This document shows, one piece after another, positions 25,864 to 34,820 of a stretch of 64,000 nucleotides of DNA. The notes under the pieces were generated by a model that was not told where the DNA came from, did not search any database, and saw only the letters and a program-made list of their open reading frames with translations. A program made the translations under genes and the position numbers. The stretch comes from Alteromonadaceae bacterium M269 (lineage in GTDB: Bacteria; Pseudomonadota; Gammaproteobacteria; Enterobacterales; Alteromonadaceae). The stretch lies in contig SMNZ01000007.1 in assembly GCA_004353515.1 (NCBI GenBank), positions 364,162 to 428,161 of the forward strand, written 5' to 3'. Positions within the stretch are counted from its first letter, which is position 1, and every line of letters starts with the position of its first letter.

Positions 25864-27318
25864 TTAGTTTGATGTAGGACATATTGTCCAACCTGAGGGG
25901 CAAGTCGTTTCTTGAATATGGTTGATGGCGTAAGTTAAGTCTGCATCAGTCAAAACTCTCCCGCTATGCGCAGCTGCGAACCTCTGAACTTGAATGTTTC
26001 GTTGGTCTAACATAGTTGCGAAGTCTTTTAAGCTTTCATAACCAGAGGGTGAACCTGATTTTAATCGCGAGAGAAATAAATCAGCGGTAAATATCACTTT
26101 GTCTTTTGCAAAATAACTGAGCAAATTGTTCTCTGCATGATCATTCGAAAAGTTAATCAGTTGAATATTACCATCTTCTATTTCTGCTAAATCATCCGCA
26201 AGAACGAATCGCTCATCGGACACTGTTTCGTCTAATAGTTTTTTGATGCTTTGCACGTGATGGCTCAAGGTAATGAATGAAGCCCCTAAAGCCACGACTT
26301 CGTTAACCCCACCCAAATGATCATTGTGGTGATGCGTAATTATCTGATACTTAAGTGGCTTTTGTCGGCCAAGATGTTCGTGTAAAGCACTAAGCCGTTC
26401 AGTAAGGTCGTTATAAGTGCCACTGGCAACCAAGTAATCCTCAGCTTCATAGAAAATACTAAAACCCCAATTTTTTCCAACTAAATAAAGATTTTCAGAT
26501 AGAGGGGTTACCGACATATCCTTAAAGTCGAAAGCAGCTGCCGCTGCTTCATAGTTTTGAGGAGTAGCGAACGCCGTTTCATAAGACTTATTGATGCTCA
26601 GTTTACGCTGTGTAGAAACATAAAAAGGCTGCCCGCCTCTTGTCACATAAAATGATTTTGCGTACCCCACTCCCTCACTTTTTGTAAAATCGGAGTAGTA
26701 GTAATCAAACGCGAACTCTGGGCGCCAGCTCGGCCTTTTCATTTTAACGATTCGACCATTTGCAACGTCAACATAGAGCGTTAGCTTAGGGTAGCCTTCT
26801 GGCTCAAAAGTGATCTCATCCGCTAATCGCCCTTTTACTTTATTCCTCCCCACAACTCCAACAGAGGCCGAATATTCAATCACTAGCATCGCTAACCTTG
26901 TATCCAGAAAGAGCACATGGGAGCGATCAACGTTGCTCATGGACATGGAGTTATTGACGCTAATTGTCTTCTCATCATGTTCTATCCGATACCCTTTTTT
27001 TCCATCAAATAGCTGATGTTGCGTTGCAAACGATGAAGCATCTCCGCGTACCCATTTGAAATCCTTGCGCTTGTTAATAAGGTCAACTGTCGTCAGTGAT
27101 TTATTATTCACCATATCAATGCTATTGGGGCTATGACTTTGACCATAACGAAAGCTCTTATAATGATCTTCAAGCTGCAGTGATTTAACTTTTACCAACT
27201 CATCACCGCCATAGGCCTCTTTAACCCGATTAATGATATTAGTGACTTCAGTCTGCGCCAGTACTGAGAAAGAACTTAAAGATTGGAGAAGCAATAAAAC
27301 ACCAAGGGCTTTTTTCAT
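25864..27318 (-). CDS. Secreted metallo-beta-lactamase-fold hydrolase
   Basis: 484 residues from ATG 27318; an 11-codon upstream extension to 27351 is dropped because the signal peptide (MKKALGVLLLLQSLSSFSVLAQ) begins here, with AGGTTC just before. The first half (about 25-270) is a beta-rich domain with EAYGGDELVKVKSLQ, as in proteins whose N-terminus resembles outer-membrane lipoprotein carriers; the second half is an MBL-fold domain with THHHNDHLGGVNE, the zinc-binding HxHxDH signature, then FSNDHAENNLLSYF. The substrate is unknown. It is transcribed alone and diverges from the ArsR operon. The protein at 63059 has a similar start (SLEAMGGAEAYDKTRY). Confidence 0.85.
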   Translation of the reverse strand: MKKALGVLLLLQSLSSFSVLAQTEVTNIINRVKEAYGGDELVKVKSLQLEDHYKSFRYGQSHSPNSIDMVNNKSLTTVDLINKRKDFKWVRGDASSFATQHQLFDGKKGYRIEHDEKTISVNNSMSMSNVDRSHVLFLDTRLAMLVIEYSASVGVVGRNKVKGRLADEITFEPEGYPKLTLYVDVANGRIVKMKRPSWRPEFAFDYYYSDFTKSEGVGYAKSFYVTRGGQPFYVSTQRKLSINKSYETAFATPQNYEAAAAAFDFKDMSVTPLSENLYLVGKNWGFSIFYEAEDYLVASGTYNDLTERLSALHEHLGRQKPLKYQIITHHHNDHLGGVNEVVALGASFITLSHHVQSIKKLLDETVSDERFVLADDLAEIEDGNIQLINFSNDHAENNLLSYFAKDKVIFTADLFLSRLKSGSPSGYESLKDFATMLDQRNIQVQRFAAAHSGRVLTDADLTYAINHIQETTCPSGWTICPTSN

Positions 27319-27472
27319 CTTGAACCTAAATCTGCATTGACAAATGTACAAGTATCAAACGCTAGCACACTCATTTCGTAGATCTTCCTATATAAGTTTG
27401 ATGCACTAAATTAGACGACAAACGCCACCCAGCTCTATTTTCTCGCATTGTTTGACTTTTGAACAAAAATAT

Positions 27473-27488
27473 ATAACCATTTGGTTAT
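27473..27488. promoter_or_regulatory. Operator-like palindrome overlapping the arsR-type start codon
   Basis: Arms ATAACCA (27473-27479) and TGGTTAT (27482-27488) are perfect inverse complements around TT. The A and T of the ATG at 27487 are the last two bases of the right arm, so a bound regulator would sit on the start codon. Position and symmetry suggest autorepression by the ArsR-type protein. A transcript starting near or at the ATG (leaderless) would fit the lack of a clear ribosome site. Confidence 0.6.
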
Positions 27489-27813
27489 GAATAAAAACCA
27501 ACTCGATCTCGTTTTCTCCGCTCTCTCCGATTCAACTCGTCGAGGGATGCTCGCTCAACTGGCGCAAGGGGAAGCCAATATTAGCCAGTTAGCTAAACAA
27601 TATGAGATGTCACAACCAGCAATATCTAAACATCTGAGGGTTTTAGACAAAGCAGGGTTGATACAGAAAAAGAAAAAGGGGCGTGAATTTATCATTCGCG
27701 TTAACCCAGAACCTATTGAAGAAGCGCAAACTTGGATTGGTTATTACGCAAGGTTTTGGAAACAACAATTTGATGCAGTTGAAGAGTATTTAAACACTCA
27801 CGACAAAAAATAA
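27487..27813 (+). CDS. ArsR-family transcriptional repressor
   Basis: 108 residues. Winged helix-turn-helix of the ArsR/SmtB type: LVFSALSDSTRRGMLAQLAQGEANISQLAKQYEMSQPAISKHLRVLDKAGLI, here split for reading, with the recognition helix QPAISKHLRVL. No metal-binding cysteine motif (ELCVCD) is present, so it is a metal-independent member of the kind usually placed before an AHSA1/SRPBCC gene. ATG 27487 is preferred to TTG 27481. It lies directly before two genes (27823 and 28305) and probably represses all three through the palindrome at its own start. Confidence 0.92.
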   Translation: MNKNQLDLVFSALSDSTRRGMLAQLAQGEANISQLAKQYEMSQPAISKHLRVLDKAGLIQKKKKGREFIIRVNPEPIEEAQTWIGYYARFWKQQFDAVEEYLNTHDKK

Positions 27814-27822
27814 GGGGGCTTT

Positions 27823-28302
27823 ATGACAACCCAAACATCCGTTGAAAACGGTAATTTAACTGTTGTTCGCACATACAGTGCGCCCATTGAAAAAGTCTTT
27901 GATGCGTGGATTCAAACGAGTAAGATCAAAAACTGGTGGGGTTGTGCAGAGTGCACTGATGTGCGCTCAGAAGTCGAGCCTAAAGTCGGCGGTAAGTACA
28001 ACCACCACATGACAATAGATACACCAGCAGGGCAGCATGAAGTGGAAGGTTTTGCCACACTCGTCGAATATGATCCTCCCAAAAGGCTCGCTTACACCTC
28101 CAATGATATTGAGGATAAGATGCTGATTACTGTCGACTTTGTTGAAGTACCTGAGGGGACTCAGGTAACACTCGTTCATGCCAATATTCCAGATATGAAA
28201 GTCCAAGGTGACGTCAAACTCAGCGATGTCATTACGGGTGGCTGGTCGGCAGCACTAGAAAAGCTCGACATATTCTTAAACTCAGAAAAACAAGCGAGTT
28301 GA
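27823..28302 (+). CDS. SRPBCC/AHSA1-domain protein
   Basis: 159 residues. The family start VRTYSAPIEKVFDAWIQTSKIKNWWG and the beta-strand motif VGGKYNHHMTIDTPAGQHEVEG belong to the Activator-of-Hsp90 (AHSA1)-like SRPBCC proteins, which form a hydrophobic pocket that binds lipids or small ligands. It is preceded by ArsR by 9 bases and overlaps the start region of the next gene. In other bacteria this ArsR-AHSA1 pairing is common but its role is not settled. No catalytic residues are apparent. Confidence 0.9.
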   Translation: MTTQTSVENGNLTVVRTYSAPIEKVFDAWIQTSKIKNWWGCAECTDVRSEVEPKVGGKYNHHMTIDTPAGQHEVEGFATLVEYDPPKRLAYTSNDIEDKMLITVDFVEVPEGTQVTLVHANIPDMKVQGDVKLSDVITGGWSAALEKLDIFLNSEKQAS

Positions 28303-28304
28303 TC

Positions 28305-28625
28305 ATGAGTATCGTTGACGATATCAAGGATCGTGCAAACCAATACGCTGATGTTGAGCAAGGGCAGTCATGTTCACAAACGTCCTTTAAAACCAATAAA
28401 AAAGCGTTCCTTTTTATTGGTGAGCAAGGTGGACGACACAAAGCCATGTTTAAACTTAGCGCCTCCAAAGCGGAGGCTATTGAATTAGCTAAAGCCGAAC
28501 CAAAGAATTATCAGGCAGGGAGCGGCGCCTGGGTTACTGCTCGATTTAGTGATGAAGAACCTATGCCCACGAAACGTTGGCAAATTTGGTTGGAAGAGAG
28601 TTATTCACTCAGTGCGAAAAAGTAG
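28305..28625 (+). CDS. MmcQ/YjbR-like small protein
   Basis: 106 residues from ATG 28305, two bases after the stop of the AHSA1 gene; a TTG at 28299 would extend it by two codons with no gain. The pattern FLFIGEQGGRHKAMFKLSASKAEAIELAKAEPKNY and the end PTKRWQIWLEESYSLSAKK, here only cited in part, resembles YjbR/MmcQ-type small DNA-binding-like proteins of unknown function. It is the last gene of the arsR operon and is followed by a clear terminator hairpin at 28631. The family assignment is moderately confident. Confidence 0.75.
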   Translation: MSIVDDIKDRANQYADVEQGQSCSQTSFKTNKKAFLFIGEQGGRHKAMFKLSASKAEAIELAKAEPKNYQAGSGAWVTARFSDEEPMPTKRWQIWLEESYSLSAKK

Positions 28626-28630
28626 AATCA

Positions 28631-28653
28631 AGGGAGCTTCAGCAAAGCTCCCT
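28631..28653. terminator. Rho-independent terminator between convergent genes
   Basis: Stem AGGGAGCTT (28631-28639) with AAGCTCCCT (28645-28653) and a 5-base loop. It is five bases after the stop of the YjbR-like gene and followed by ATTCCTTTC. It also lies just behind the stop of the convergent hydrolase gene at 28676. Confidence 0.8.
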
Positions 28654-28675
28654 ATTCCTTTCTAGTGAGCTCTTA

Positions 28676-29752
28676 TTAAAGCTTAGGGCTTTCCAATGGC
28701 AGCTTATCCAACCAATCACTAATACCATCCAAGTAACCTTCACAGGTATACCCTAGCCCCTTTTCCAACAGCTCCTTTTGCGATTCGCCGAATTCACAGG
28801 TATCACAACGGCGAATCAGGTGATTACATTGCTCTAAGGTTATTCCAGTAAAAGAGTCATCCATTTTCTGCTGATACATGTGATAAGCGGCCTGCCAATC
28901 CACCTGAGAGTCCTTCTCGCCCCAAATACCTAAAACAGGAATATTGATTGAACCCAGTGCCGACTCGAAGTCATCCACCAGCACCATAAGATGAGTTTCG
29001 GGATCCAGTTTCGGTGGATTTTTTTGTAGAAAGGATTGATATCGCAAAAACTTTTCTTCGCTGTATTCCCCTCTAAGCTTAAGCATAAATGGATCTTTAA
29101 TGATGCCTTGAGTCACATCAAGGTATTGCTGATATGTCCCACCACTGCGTTGAATATCGAATCCCTTGTGCCATTGGGTAATCAGTTTTTCTATATTCTC
29201 TTCAGAATAGCCTCGGGAGCGCCAGTTCGACTTAATTAGATATTCAGTGTTATCGAGGTGTGTAGGACCGCTAACGGAAATCCAGAAAGCAATGTCCTTG
29301 TTATTAGCTAAGACTAAGGGGGCAATCCAACCAGCGCGGCTAATTCCCCATAAGCCAACTCGTTCACTACCTTTTATGTTTTTCTCTTTTAAATGCTGAA
29401 TGGCCGTTCGAATCTCCGCAGCGCTATCTTCAACAGGTTGATTGGCATCAAAAGTACTACCACTTTCCCCGCATCCCGCTTTGTCATAAGCAAAGGTTGC
29501 GTAGCCAGCTTCATTCAATCGCTCTCGCAACGATAAATTCCATTTACCGGTATGCACATAGGTTCGTCCGTAACCTGGAATTAAAACAACGAGGCCTTTG
29601 GTCTCTCTCCCTTCTGGGAAATCCAATAAACCAACAAACTCGATATCGCCATGAGCAAAACGGAAAGACTGACTGGATATAGATTGCGCTTGTGCACTAA
29701 AAACGAAGGTAAGAAAGCATAACAGCAGATATCTCAGCGGGAACTTCAGCAT
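28676..29752 (-). CDS. Exported alpha/beta hydrolase
   Basis: 358 residues. A signal peptide (YLLLCFLTFVFSAQAQ) is followed by an alpha/beta-hydrolase fold: oxyanion region LVVLIPGYGRTYVHTG, FAYDKAGCGESG, nucleophile elbow GISRAG with S138, acid GEKDSQVDW, and the histidine in CNHLIRR. Cysteines near the end (CDTCEFG) may form a disulphide. Substrate unknown; the proteins most like it in layout are dienelactone-hydrolase or BAAT-like esterases. It is transcribed toward the ArsR operon and shares its terminator. Confidence 0.88.
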   Translation of the reverse strand: MLKFPLRYLLLCFLTFVFSAQAQSISSQSFRFAHGDIEFVGLLDFPEGRETKGLVVLIPGYGRTYVHTGKWNLSLRERLNEAGYATFAYDKAGCGESGSTFDANQPVEDSAAEIRTAIQHLKEKNIKGSERVGLWGISRAGWIAPLVLANNKDIAFWISVSGPTHLDNTEYLIKSNWRSRGYSEENIEKLITQWHKGFDIQRSGGTYQQYLDVTQGIIKDPFMLKLRGEYSEEKFLRYQSFLQKNPPKLDPETHLMVLVDDFESALGSINIPVLGIWGEKDSQVDWQAAYHMYQQKMDDSFTGITLEQCNHLIRRCDTCEFGESQKELLEKGLGYTCEGYLDGISDWLDKLPLESPKL

Positions 29753-29827
29753 ATTTTTTGTCCTAAAAAATGAGTCGCTGAGTTAAGTCGCACTTAAATT
29801 ATAAAAGGTTTAAGGTGTTATCACCTG

Positions 29828-30670
29828 CTAAGGACTGTCCATCATCGCGCTTTCGGATATCAAATCTCGATAGAGTGTCTTAACTGAGTTCGGCAACCAA
29901 GCTTCGTAAGCATCAGAAAAGTAATTCGTTCCTAATACACTCATGTGCTGGTTAACTTGGTTAATGATACGCTCGCCCAAATCCCCTTTAGTACAAGAAA
30001 TACCTGGATAGTAGAGTTGAGAATCTTCATAGATAGATAAGAATTGGGTCTGATCATTTTCGTAAACCGTGACGTCTTTGCCGAGCGCTGCTGCTGGATA
30101 ACTAATGACATAATCAATACGACCATTTTTCAATAAATCGACAAAAGGCAAATCCCAAGTTGTCATAATACGAGGATATTTAGCGTAATCTGCATCAAGC
30201 ACCCTATCGATTTTAGGGCCATAAGAACGTGCGTTAATTCGACCAAAAACTAGCTCTTCATCTCTCACTAACTTCGACAGCACCACCCTGCGTTTTTCAT
30301 CCAAATAGGGTTCAAAACGTTTATCGTCCCGCAAAGTAATAAGGCCATTCGGTAGCACAGGCAACACAGGGTCCGAGTACAGCAAATAACGTTCTCGCTC
30401 TTCCGTTTTGAGCAACGCCAAGGTGCACAAAGGAATGCCTTTCAACACATTCTCAGTGAGCTTAGGAGAGGATATAAGTTCTATGCTGTGTTCATAGTCA
30501 TCTAGGAGCTCAAACAACCCCGATAGTATTTTATCGCAGTAGCCTTGCTCAGCTTGAGGACCAGACAACACATGGCACGGATAAAAGTCGGTGATGTACC
30601 AATCCACTTTCTCCGCTTTAACCGGAAAAATGAGCAATAGCAGAAAAACAAATAAGCAGATTCTGTTCAT
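29828..30670 (-). CDS. Periplasmic solute-binding-like protein
   Basis: 280 residues with a signal peptide (MNRICLFVFLLLLIFPVKA). The layout (ITDFYPCHVLSGPQAEQGYCD, RYLLYSDPVLPVLPNGLI, RIMTTWDLPFVDLLKNGRIDYVISYP) matches extracellular solute-binding proteins of the type found without a transporter, and a related family of sensor-like periplasmic proteins. Three cysteines could pair. No permease or ATPase is adjacent, so it may feed a sensor or be orphaned. It lies behind a hydrolase gene on the same strand and has its own upstream region with short repeats. Confidence 0.7.
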   Translation of the reverse strand: MNRICLFVFLLLLIFPVKAEKVDWYITDFYPCHVLSGPQAEQGYCDKILSGLFELLDDYEHSIELISSPKLTENVLKGIPLCTLALLKTEERERYLLYSDPVLPVLPNGLITLRDDKRFEPYLDEKRRVVLSKLVRDEELVFGRINARSYGPKIDRVLDADYAKYPRIMTTWDLPFVDLLKNGRIDYVISYPAAALGKDVTVYENDQTQFLSIYEDSQLYYPGISCTKGDLGERIINQVNQHMSVLGTNYFSDAYEAWLPNSVKTLYRDLISESAMMDSP

Positions 30671-30832
30671 AAATTCAGCATAGCAATAGCTTTAAAAAAA
30701 GATAGCGGATCCTGAGCAAGGTCATCAAATAAATTCACATCTAACTCTGTACAACCGCTGAGACAAACTTATAGGTTCATATTTGAGCATGACCGTCTTG
30801 TTGCGCATTCTATTCCAACTCTGCTGTTAGAG

Positions 30833-30908
30833 ACCTCAAATTGGTAACAAAGGTTACCCAACCTGTTCATTTTTCTGGAAATAGATCGAAAGGTAACCTC
30901 TAAATTGG
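30833..30908. promoter_or_regulatory. Short inverted and direct repeats upstream of the solute-binding gene
   Basis: GGTAAC (30843-30848) and GTTACC (30853-30858) form a palindrome around AAAG. ACCTCAAATTGG (30833-30844) recurs as ACCTCTAAATTGG (30896-30908), with another GGTAACC at 30892-30898. The 270-base gap 30671-30940 holds nothing else. These may be operator copies for 29828, but it is only pattern-based. Confidence 0.3.
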
Positions 30909-30940
30909 AAAGGCTGTAGTCGATTAGATTCGTGAATAAA

Positions 30941-32032
30941 TTAAGTATGCAGGCAGGCCTCTAGATGCTCCGCCCAAAAACTCGGTAATTGAGCACAAGC
31001 TTGATCACCCACAGAAATCTCGCAGACACATGAATGCGTATCGCCAGCTCGCGGCAACGGTAGCACGAGAATGCCCGTCTTCTCTGCATAAGAGGTGACC
31101 TTTTGAACCAAAGTTTCAGCATTTATTCTAAATCGAAGATGGAACATAGCCACCTGTGGCTGTTCGGGTATTATATCGACATCAGGTAGGTCCAAGGCAG
31201 CAGCTAATTGCTTCGCATAATCAACGAGCCGAGGCATTTGTGGTAAGTATTTGTCTAACCCAGAACGTGCAGCAATAACCTCAGGATAGAGAGTAATAGG
31301 GTTTCCACCGGCTCTTCTAGCCCATACTCGCGCTTGTTCAATAAGCTCAGATGTACCTAGTAATGCTGCGCCGAATATACCGCCTAAGTCCTTATAAAAA
31401 CTAATATAAAGGCTATCAAATAAAGCAGCTATATCAGATAACGAACGCTCGTAATAAGGCTCAGCTTGCCAAAGACGCGCGCCATCTAAATGCATTTTTA
31501 CGCCATATTCGTCACACCAAGCTCTCATCTCAGTTAGCTCATCCCAACTGGGTAACACACCGCCAATTTCACGCATCGGTGTCTCAACAATAATGGCAGC
31601 TGTTTTTTCAGGATTCAGCTGACTTAGATCTCCCGCGGTAAGAACATCTTCAAGATTCCCAACTTCAATCGCTTTTAATCCCCACAAGTGCTCTATCGCC
31701 ATATGCTCATGTATTAAGAGATGTGACGTTGGATGCAAGCCGATTTCATTTCTCCCGCTACTCTCGCTATAACATTTAACAGCTGCACATTGCGCAAGCG
31801 TACCTGTGGGCAAAAATAAGCCATCAGGCTTACCAAACAGTTCACACAGCTGGTCTTCAAACTCACTGATAGCGCCGCCTTTTCCATAGGTATCACGACC
31901 ATCTGCCTGTCGAATAGAGCGACTTAAATGTTCTAACTCATCAGTCATAGAAAGCTGTTTATGTCGATGAATAGCTGTGTGTACATCGAGTGCAGCGAAG
32001 CGTGCTTTTAAAGCGTCAGAAAGTAAGCTCAT
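30941..32032 (-). CDS. Threonine-aldolase-like PLP enzyme
   Basis: 363 residues. Fold-type I PLP enzyme of the beta-eliminating lyase/threonine aldolase family. Typical points: FLPTGTLAQCAAV (phosphate loop), LIHEHMAIEHLWG (aromatic/His stacking), MHLDGARLWQA with the Asp, and the PLP lysine K214 in SFYKDLGGIFG. It would split L-threonine or allo-threonine to glycine and acetaldehyde in the cytoplasm. The first 45 residues (SIRQADGRDTYGKGG) have the family's TYGKGG-like start, so ATG 32032 is well placed. It stands alone between the solute-binding gene and a large gene, both on the minus strand. Confidence 0.85.
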   Translation of the reverse strand: MSLLSDALKARFAALDVHTAIHRHKQLSMTDELEHLSRSIRQADGRDTYGKGGAISEFEDQLCELFGKPDGLFLPTGTLAQCAAVKCYSESSGRNEIGLHPTSHLLIHEHMAIEHLWGLKAIEVGNLEDVLTAGDLSQLNPEKTAAIIVETPMREIGGVLPSWDELTEMRAWCDEYGVKMHLDGARLWQAEPYYERSLSDIAALFDSLYISFYKDLGGIFGAALLGTSELIEQARVWARRAGGNPITLYPEVIAARSGLDKYLPQMPRLVDYAKQLAAALDLPDVDIIPEQPQVAMFHLRFRINAETLVQKVTSYAEKTGILVLPLPRAGDTHSCVCEISVGDQACAQLPSFWAEHLEACLHT

Positions 32033-32152
32033 GGCGTTAATTATCTAGGTGTCGTTATTGGAGTTATCAATTGAAGAGGGGTAATAGTCAATAGACGGCT
32101 CTTATCCATCAGCAAATAATAGATAAGAACCGTTTTCGTTGTTTTACATGAA

Positions 32153-34600
32153 TTAACTCAAACGCTTAGCTATGCCCGAAAGAGTTTCACTTAAGCTATT
32201 CTTGCGCTTGTCGGCAGCTGAATCTGGACGTCTTACAGACATCTGCTTCGCTAATGCCTTCAATTGCTTCGCAAGCTTCTTATTTTTCTTGCCACTCTCA
32301 AGCACAGATTTTGCAGAACTCAGTGCATTGCTTAACTTATTAAGCACTGTGCTCGCTATCGCATTGTCTCGATTAAGCTGATCAATATAAGCCATAGCAA
32401 CAACAGGCTCTGCAGGCCAAGTGACACGGAACTGTTGCTGTGGATTAAATAGCTGACCTTGATCAGCAAGTTTCGCTGCATCAATCTCATTTTGCGTGAG
32501 ATGTTCACTCGGAACCAGACTCATAACATCTAAGCCACGCGCGATCTCAGTACCGTAAATTTTTCCATTGTACCAATAGGTTGACCAATAACCGCCTAAG
32601 ACTAACTTCTCCTCGTGCACTGGGCCTCTATCGAAAAACGCAATCTCTGTTGGGTTAGTTGAGTCAGTAAAATCCATAACAGACAAGCCACCTTGGTACC
32701 ATGCCTGCACGAAGATATCCCGCCCTGGTACAGGAATGATAGCGCCGTTGTGGGCTACGCAGTTTTCAGTCTCAGCCTGCGGAGCAGACATTTTGAAGTA
32801 GCCCTTAAACTCAAGCTTACGATCGACTATGTCGTATATTGCATCAGCGCCCCAATCTTGCGGATCAGCTGCTCGGCAGCGTGGTCGACTCCCGCCACCC
32901 CATTCGTCGGTGAACAACACCTTGGTTCCGTCGTTATTGAACGTTGCTGAGTGCCAATAAGCGAAACCTTTATCAACAACTTCGTCTATACGTTTAGGCT
33001 TTCTAGGATCGGAGATATCGAAAATGATGCCGTTACCTGAACATGCACCAGCAGCGATGCCCGCTTCAGGGAAAACAGTGATGTCGTGACATTGGTCTGT
33101 CTGACTGGTTTCCTGCGTGTCATCACCGTGATCGCCACCAGTCCATAAGCCAGCAAGACGGCCCGTTTCTGGATCAGCGAAAACCGCTGGGCTATCAACA
33201 ATACGTGCTTGTGAAGGATCTTTTACCGGGATTTCAATTACATCAATACGGAATAGCGCCGTTCTGTCGTCACCAGGAATATCACCAACACAGCCGTCAA
33301 GCTCTTTCTCATCTCGAACCGATGACGTACCTGAGTTGTACACAATAATCTTGCCATCTCGACCAGGGCCAGCGACAACTGAATGCGTATGTGATCCGCG
33401 ACAAGTCTGTACCTGACCAACTTGAATAGGCTGAGAAAGATTACTGATATCGAAAATGCGTAATCCTCGGAAACGCTCATCACTCACATCTTCACTGATA
33501 CCTTGTAAGCCGCAGTCAACACGAGCACGAGTCTGTTCAACTGACATAATGAGTAAATCACCCACAACAGACACATCGCCTTGTCCACCAGGGCAAACAA
33601 CTGAGCTCATTAACTCGGGAATCCCTTTATTCTTCAGGTCATAAATATTGAAGCCGTGATAGTTACCAGCCACCATTTTGTCGCCAAAGAAGGCCATATC
33701 GGTGTTAGCAAAACTGAGTAAAGGTGAACGCTCACCCCACTCTGTACCTTCAGTACTTTGACCATCATCTCTTGTGCGTGTTTGGCCGTCATCTTCATCA
33801 GGTTGAATAACGGGTGGTAGCCCCACGGGGTTTTCTGGATCATAGAATCCGGCAGGTTTTGGTAATGTCGCTACCAACTCCAAGTTACTGATAGCTTGGC
33901 CCGCATCTTTATATCCTGCTGCAAGCCCAGCACGAGGATCACTAGATAGGCTTGCCAAAAGTGCATTCATACGCTCAATTTCGGCTTTTTGGTCATTCAC
34001 TATGTCATTCGTGAAATCGAATAGAATTGGATCATACGCTGAGCCAGGTTGACCATGAAGGTGCTCAACCATAGTCAGTGCACCTTCGTGGTGTGGAATC
34101 ATCAATTGCAGGAATAGGCGATCAAACTCTGTCCCGTTTAACGTCGCAAGTTTTGCCATTTGAGCCGGAGATGCCATGCCAGCCATTTCGTGCGACATAT
34201 CCATCCCTTCATGGGCTCTCGGATCAGGCACCTCTTCGCCACGAGCACTTAACCACTCCTGCATAAAGCCAATCTCGTCGGCTTGAGAAGCATTAATTCG
34301 CCCTGCAACATCGATTAACTCTTGTCGATTCGTTCTTTCAGCAACAAGCTCAGCCATCTGCACAGCTTGGTTATGATGCGGAATCATATTCTGCATAAAG
34401 AAAACATCATCAGGTGAATAGCTATTATTCGCTATTTTTATGGCTTCCACCGCACTCAGCTTTTTAACCGCTTTACCCGGAGCACCTGGCTGAACAATGG
34501 GCACTTGCTGGGCAATAACCGAGCTGCTTACTCCAAATAAAATGACGCTAGTCAATATAGCTATGCGTGAACGACGAAAAGATTGGCGATAGTGATTCAA
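32153..34600 (-). CDS. Exported DUF305-LVIVD-propeller fusion protein
   Basis: 815 residues with a signal peptide ending about residue 30 (SSSVIAQQ). Residues 50-215 contain two DUF305 repeats, each with a MIPHH motif (FMQNMIPHHNQAVQM and LMIPHHEGALTMVEHL), ferritin-like four-helix bundles with histidine-rich sites that can bind metals. Residues 290-680 form an LVIVD-type beta-propeller (GFNIYDLKNKG, GLRIFDISNLSQP, GIIFDISDPRKPKRI, GLSVMDFTDSTNP). The last 80 residues are a helical FIMAH-like tail (LNKLSNALSSAKSVLESGKKNKK). It probably acts at the cell surface or in the periplasm; the metal and function are unknown. A solo MITE-type end lies about 95 bases before its start. Confidence 0.88.
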   Translation of the reverse strand: MNHYRQSFRRSRIAILTSVILFGVSSSVIAQQVPIVQPGAPGKAVKKLSAVEAIKIANNSYSPDDVFFMQNMIPHHNQAVQMAELVAERTNRQELIDVAGRINASQADEIGFMQEWLSARGEEVPDPRAHEGMDMSHEMAGMASPAQMAKLATLNGTEFDRLFLQLMIPHHEGALTMVEHLHGQPGSAYDPILFDFTNDIVNDQKAEIERMNALLASLSSDPRAGLAAGYKDAGQAISNLELVATLPKPAGFYDPENPVGLPPVIQPDEDDGQTRTRDDGQSTEGTEWGERSPLLSFANTDMAFFGDKMVAGNYHGFNIYDLKNKGIPELMSSVVCPGGQGDVSVVGDLLIMSVEQTRARVDCGLQGISEDVSDERFRGLRIFDISNLSQPIQVGQVQTCRGSHTHSVVAGPGRDGKIIVYNSGTSSVRDEKELDGCVGDIPGDDRTALFRIDVIEIPVKDPSQARIVDSPAVFADPETGRLAGLWTGGDHGDDTQETSQTDQCHDITVFPEAGIAAGACSGNGIIFDISDPRKPKRIDEVVDKGFAYWHSATFNNDGTKVLFTDEWGGGSRPRCRAADPQDWGADAIYDIVDRKLEFKGYFKMSAPQAETENCVAHNGAIIPVPGRDIFVQAWYQGGLSVMDFTDSTNPTEIAFFDRGPVHEEKLVLGGYWSTYWYNGKIYGTEIARGLDVMSLVPSEHLTQNEIDAAKLADQGQLFNPQQQFRVTWPAEPVVAMAYIDQLNRDNAIASTVLNKLSNALSSAKSVLESGKKNKKLAKQLKALAKQMSVRRPDSAADKRKNSLSETLSGIAKRLS

Positions 34601-34692
34601 CGGTGGCTCCCTATATTATTTTTATGCCGAGCACATCTCTTGGTATACGGCTTATGTGCCTAGCGACTCAAACGGAAATCTTTCACAGAGAT

Positions 34693-34706
34693 TAGAGCGT
34701 GTTAAC
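34693..34706. repeat. Solo end of the second MITE type
   Basis: TAGAGCGTGTTAAC matches the first 14 bases of the element at 47381-47647. No inverted partner is found before 34820. It may be a remnant of an excised or decayed element, in the upstream region of the DUF305 gene (start 34600). Confidence 0.4.
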
Positions 34707-34820
34707 AAAAAATTAACAGCCATCAGCTTAACGCAAGTTAATTGAGGCACCAACTCAAGATAGGAAATCTAGAGATAAAATAGAACGGAAACTGTAATTT
34801 GTTAATTACGGAGAAACTCT

